From: Gammaproteobacteria bacterium
Lineage (GTDB): Bacteria; Pseudomonadota; Gammaproteobacteria; Granulosicoccales; Granulosicoccaceae
Direction: 5' to 3'
Length of the DNA stretch: 7,952 bases
Assembly (NCBI GenBank): GCA_020444765.1
Contig: JAGRHW010000155.1
Location: 1-7,952 of the forward strand
The notes under the pieces are model-generated. The model was not told the origin of the DNA, did not search any database, and saw nothing but the letters and a program-made list of their open reading frames with translations. The translations under genes were made by a program, and so were the position numbers. This document shows, one piece after another, positions 7,250 through 7,952 of the stretch (positions are counted from its first letter, which is position 1; the number at the start of each line of letters is the position of its first letter).

Positions 7250-7267
7250 AAATGTTTCAAGTCGGGC

Positions 7268-7296
7268 AGTGTAGAGCAGTCACAGTTGCGTTTCAA
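7268..7296 (-). promoter_or_regulatory. Candidate sigma70 promoter of the transporter operon
   Basis: On the - strand, TTGAAA (7296-7291, five of six to TTGACA) and TACACT (7273-7268, four of six to TATAAT) are separated by exactly 17 bases. Transcription would start near 7261, giving a leader of about 44 bases that contains the AT-rich palindromes. It is the best -35/-10 pair I found upstream of this gene. A second TTGAAA (7260-7255) has only a weak -10 (AATCAT) and would leave a very short leader. Confidence 0.5.
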
Positions 7297-7453
7297 GAAC
7301 TCCCGCATACCGTATGAATCATGTGCCTTGCTTGTATTATTGCTCGTGCTGATCAGCTTGCCGGAAAGTCTTGTAAGGACAGCCCGGAGGTGCAGAGTGA
7401 GCCTTGAGTCGGTGTAGCCAGTGGTGCGGGCGGGTTTTCGCTAAACTCCCCTG

Positions 7454-7581
7454 ATGTTCGCTTTATTCAAACGAGTGTTTTAACTTTAACTGTATGAATT
7501 ACATTGTATTGATGAGATTTTGTACAGACGGTTATTTCTGAAAATGTTCGTAATAATAAAAAATAATGTTCGAACGAACAT
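7454..7581. repeat. Four ATGTTCG heptamers, two forming an operator-like palindrome
   Basis: ATGTTCG occurs at 7454-7460, 7544-7550 and 7566-7572 on the + strand, and in reverse (CGAACAT) at 7575-7581. The last two form the perfect inverted repeat ATGTTCG-AA-CGAACAT. The second and third copies are 22 bp apart, close to two helical turns. One further copy was spotted at 470-476 inside coding sequence, so the heptamer is otherwise rare here. The arrangement resembles a cluster of transcription factor sites. No known regulator was recognised. Confidence 0.6.
7538..7567 (+). promoter_or_regulatory. Candidate promoter of the right-hand binding-protein gene
   Basis: CTGAAA (7538-7543, four of six to the -35 consensus) and AATAAT (7562-7567, five of six to the -10 consensus) are 18 bases apart. 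The spacer begins with one ATGTTCG copy, and the -10 box overlaps the start of the ATGTTCG palindrome, so a regulator bound there would control this promoter directly. Transcription would start near 7574, leaving a leader of about 117 bases. In such AT-rich DNA a match of this quality can arise by chance. Confidence 0.3.
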
Positions 7582-7690
7582 AGAAGCTTTGCTTTATAGA
7601 AAAAATACTGATATCGTCATCAGTGAAAATCATGTCAAGTAGTTCCCTGTTCAGCACTTCATAAATACGAATAAACCGGAGGAAACACCG

Positions 7691-7952
7691 ATGAAAAGCA
7701 AGCTGGCGTTCGCGGTATCAACCGCGTTGACGTTTATGGCGCAAGGCGTTTACGCGGGCACGGCGGAGGCGGAGAAATGGATCAATGACGAGTTTCAGCC
7801 CTCGACCCTGTCCAAAGAAGAACAAATGGCGGAGCTGGAGTGGTTTATCAAGGCGGCCGAGCCGTTCAAGGGCATGGAGATCAATGTCCTCTCCGAAACC
7901 ATTCCCACCCATGAATACGAATCGAAAACGCTGACCAAGGCGTTTGAGGAAA
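7691..7952 (+). CDS. ABC transporter substrate-binding protein, 3' partial (family 1, possibly GlpV-like)
   Basis: The frame runs from ATG 7691 past the right edge; 87 codons are visible. A strong GGAGG ribosome site (7678-7682) lies eight bases before the ATG. The protein begins with a Sec signal peptide, MKSKLAFAVSTALTFMAQG, with cleavage likely after VYA (residue 22). The mature start has EAEKWINDEFQPSTLSKEEQ, then EWFIKAAEPFKGMEINVLSE, then IPTHEYESKTLTKAFEE. The strand-helix pattern INVLSE...THEYESKTLTKAFEE is the first lobe of a family 1 extracellular solute-binding protein. I recall near-identical N-termini in proteins annotated as carbohydrate-binding and, in rhizobia, in the glycerol-binding protein GlpV. 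The rest of its transporter would lie to the right. That it is a binding protein is fairly secure; glycerol as ligand is tentative. Confidence 0.75.
   Translation, partial: MKSKLAFAVSTALTFMAQGVYAGTAEAEKWINDEFQPSTLSKEEQMAELEWFIKAAEPFKGMEINVLSETIPTHEYESKTLTKAFEE

Larger units (their letters stand above)
7218..7690. other. Divergent intergenic control region (473 bases)
   Basis: No credible gene is seen here. It separates two divergently transcribed binding-protein genes. The part next to the - strand gene holds a candidate promoter and an AT-rich double palindrome. The part from about 7440 to 7690 is markedly AT-rich and holds the ATGTTCG repeats and a candidate + strand promoter. The middle (about 7300-7440) is of more ordinary composition, with no open frame or recognisable RNA gene; a small RNA there cannot be excluded. 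Confidence 0.7.

Noticed and set aside
7348..7357. Palindrome GCTGATCAGC, and the nearby CATAC-C-GTATG (7306-7316)
   Set aside because: Inverted repeats this short are expected about once by chance in a region of this length, and they are not aligned with a promoter or repeated elsewhere.
7566..7581. LexA (SOS) box at the GTTC/GAAC palindrome
   Set aside because: Known LexA boxes with these half-sites need different spacing or orientation (GAAC-N4-GTTC in Gram-positives, GTTC-N7-GTTC in alphaproteobacteria), and no SOS gene is adjacent.

Overview
The window looks like chromosomal DNA of a respiratory, Gram-negative proteobacterium, most likely a gammaproteobacterium. The reasons are a multihaem periplasmic cytochrome with a b-type quinol partner, Sec-exported periplasmic binding proteins, strong GGAGG-type ribosome sites and moderately high GC in the genes. 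No taxonomic marker gene is present, so this placement is an inference.

Left region (1-2241, + strand): the 3' part of an octahaem c-type cytochrome of the tetrathionate-reductase (OTR) family. It overlaps by four bases (ATGA) a four-helix b-type cytochrome. Together they look like a quinol-to-periplasm electron transfer module: the cytochrome b oxidises quinol and the membrane-tethered octahaem protein reduces a small nitrogen or sulfur compound. A long hairpin at 2256-2299 closes this operon and separates it from the convergent operon to its right.

Middle region (7217 down to 2307, - strand): a four-gene operon. In transcription order it encodes a periplasmic binding protein, a two-module fused permease, an ABC ATPase and a histidine phosphatase. 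The permease and ATPase are of the ferric/organophosphate (Fbp/Phn/Afu) type. The binding protein resembles PgtC, the phosphoglycerate-sensing periplasmic protein of Salmonella, and has Phe-Phe in the region where I recall ferric-binding FbpA having its tyrosine pair. With a phosphatase translationally coupled to the ATPase, the best reading is uptake of a phosphorylated organic compound followed by dephosphorylation in the cytosol. Iron remains an alternative, partly because an AT-rich, partly Fur-box-like double palindrome lies in the leader of the first gene. A structured 188-base gap separates the binding-protein gene from the permease gene.

Right region (7218-7952): a 473-base AT-rich divergent control region, then the start of a second ABC binding protein on the + strand, possibly of the GlpV glycerol-binding type. 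The control region carries four copies of the heptamer ATGTTCG. Two form a near-perfect operator-like palindrome, and a third lies exactly 22 bp away inside a candidate promoter. This is the clearest unexplained regulatory signal in the window.

No tRNA, rRNA, CRISPR array, insertion sequence or phage gene was seen.
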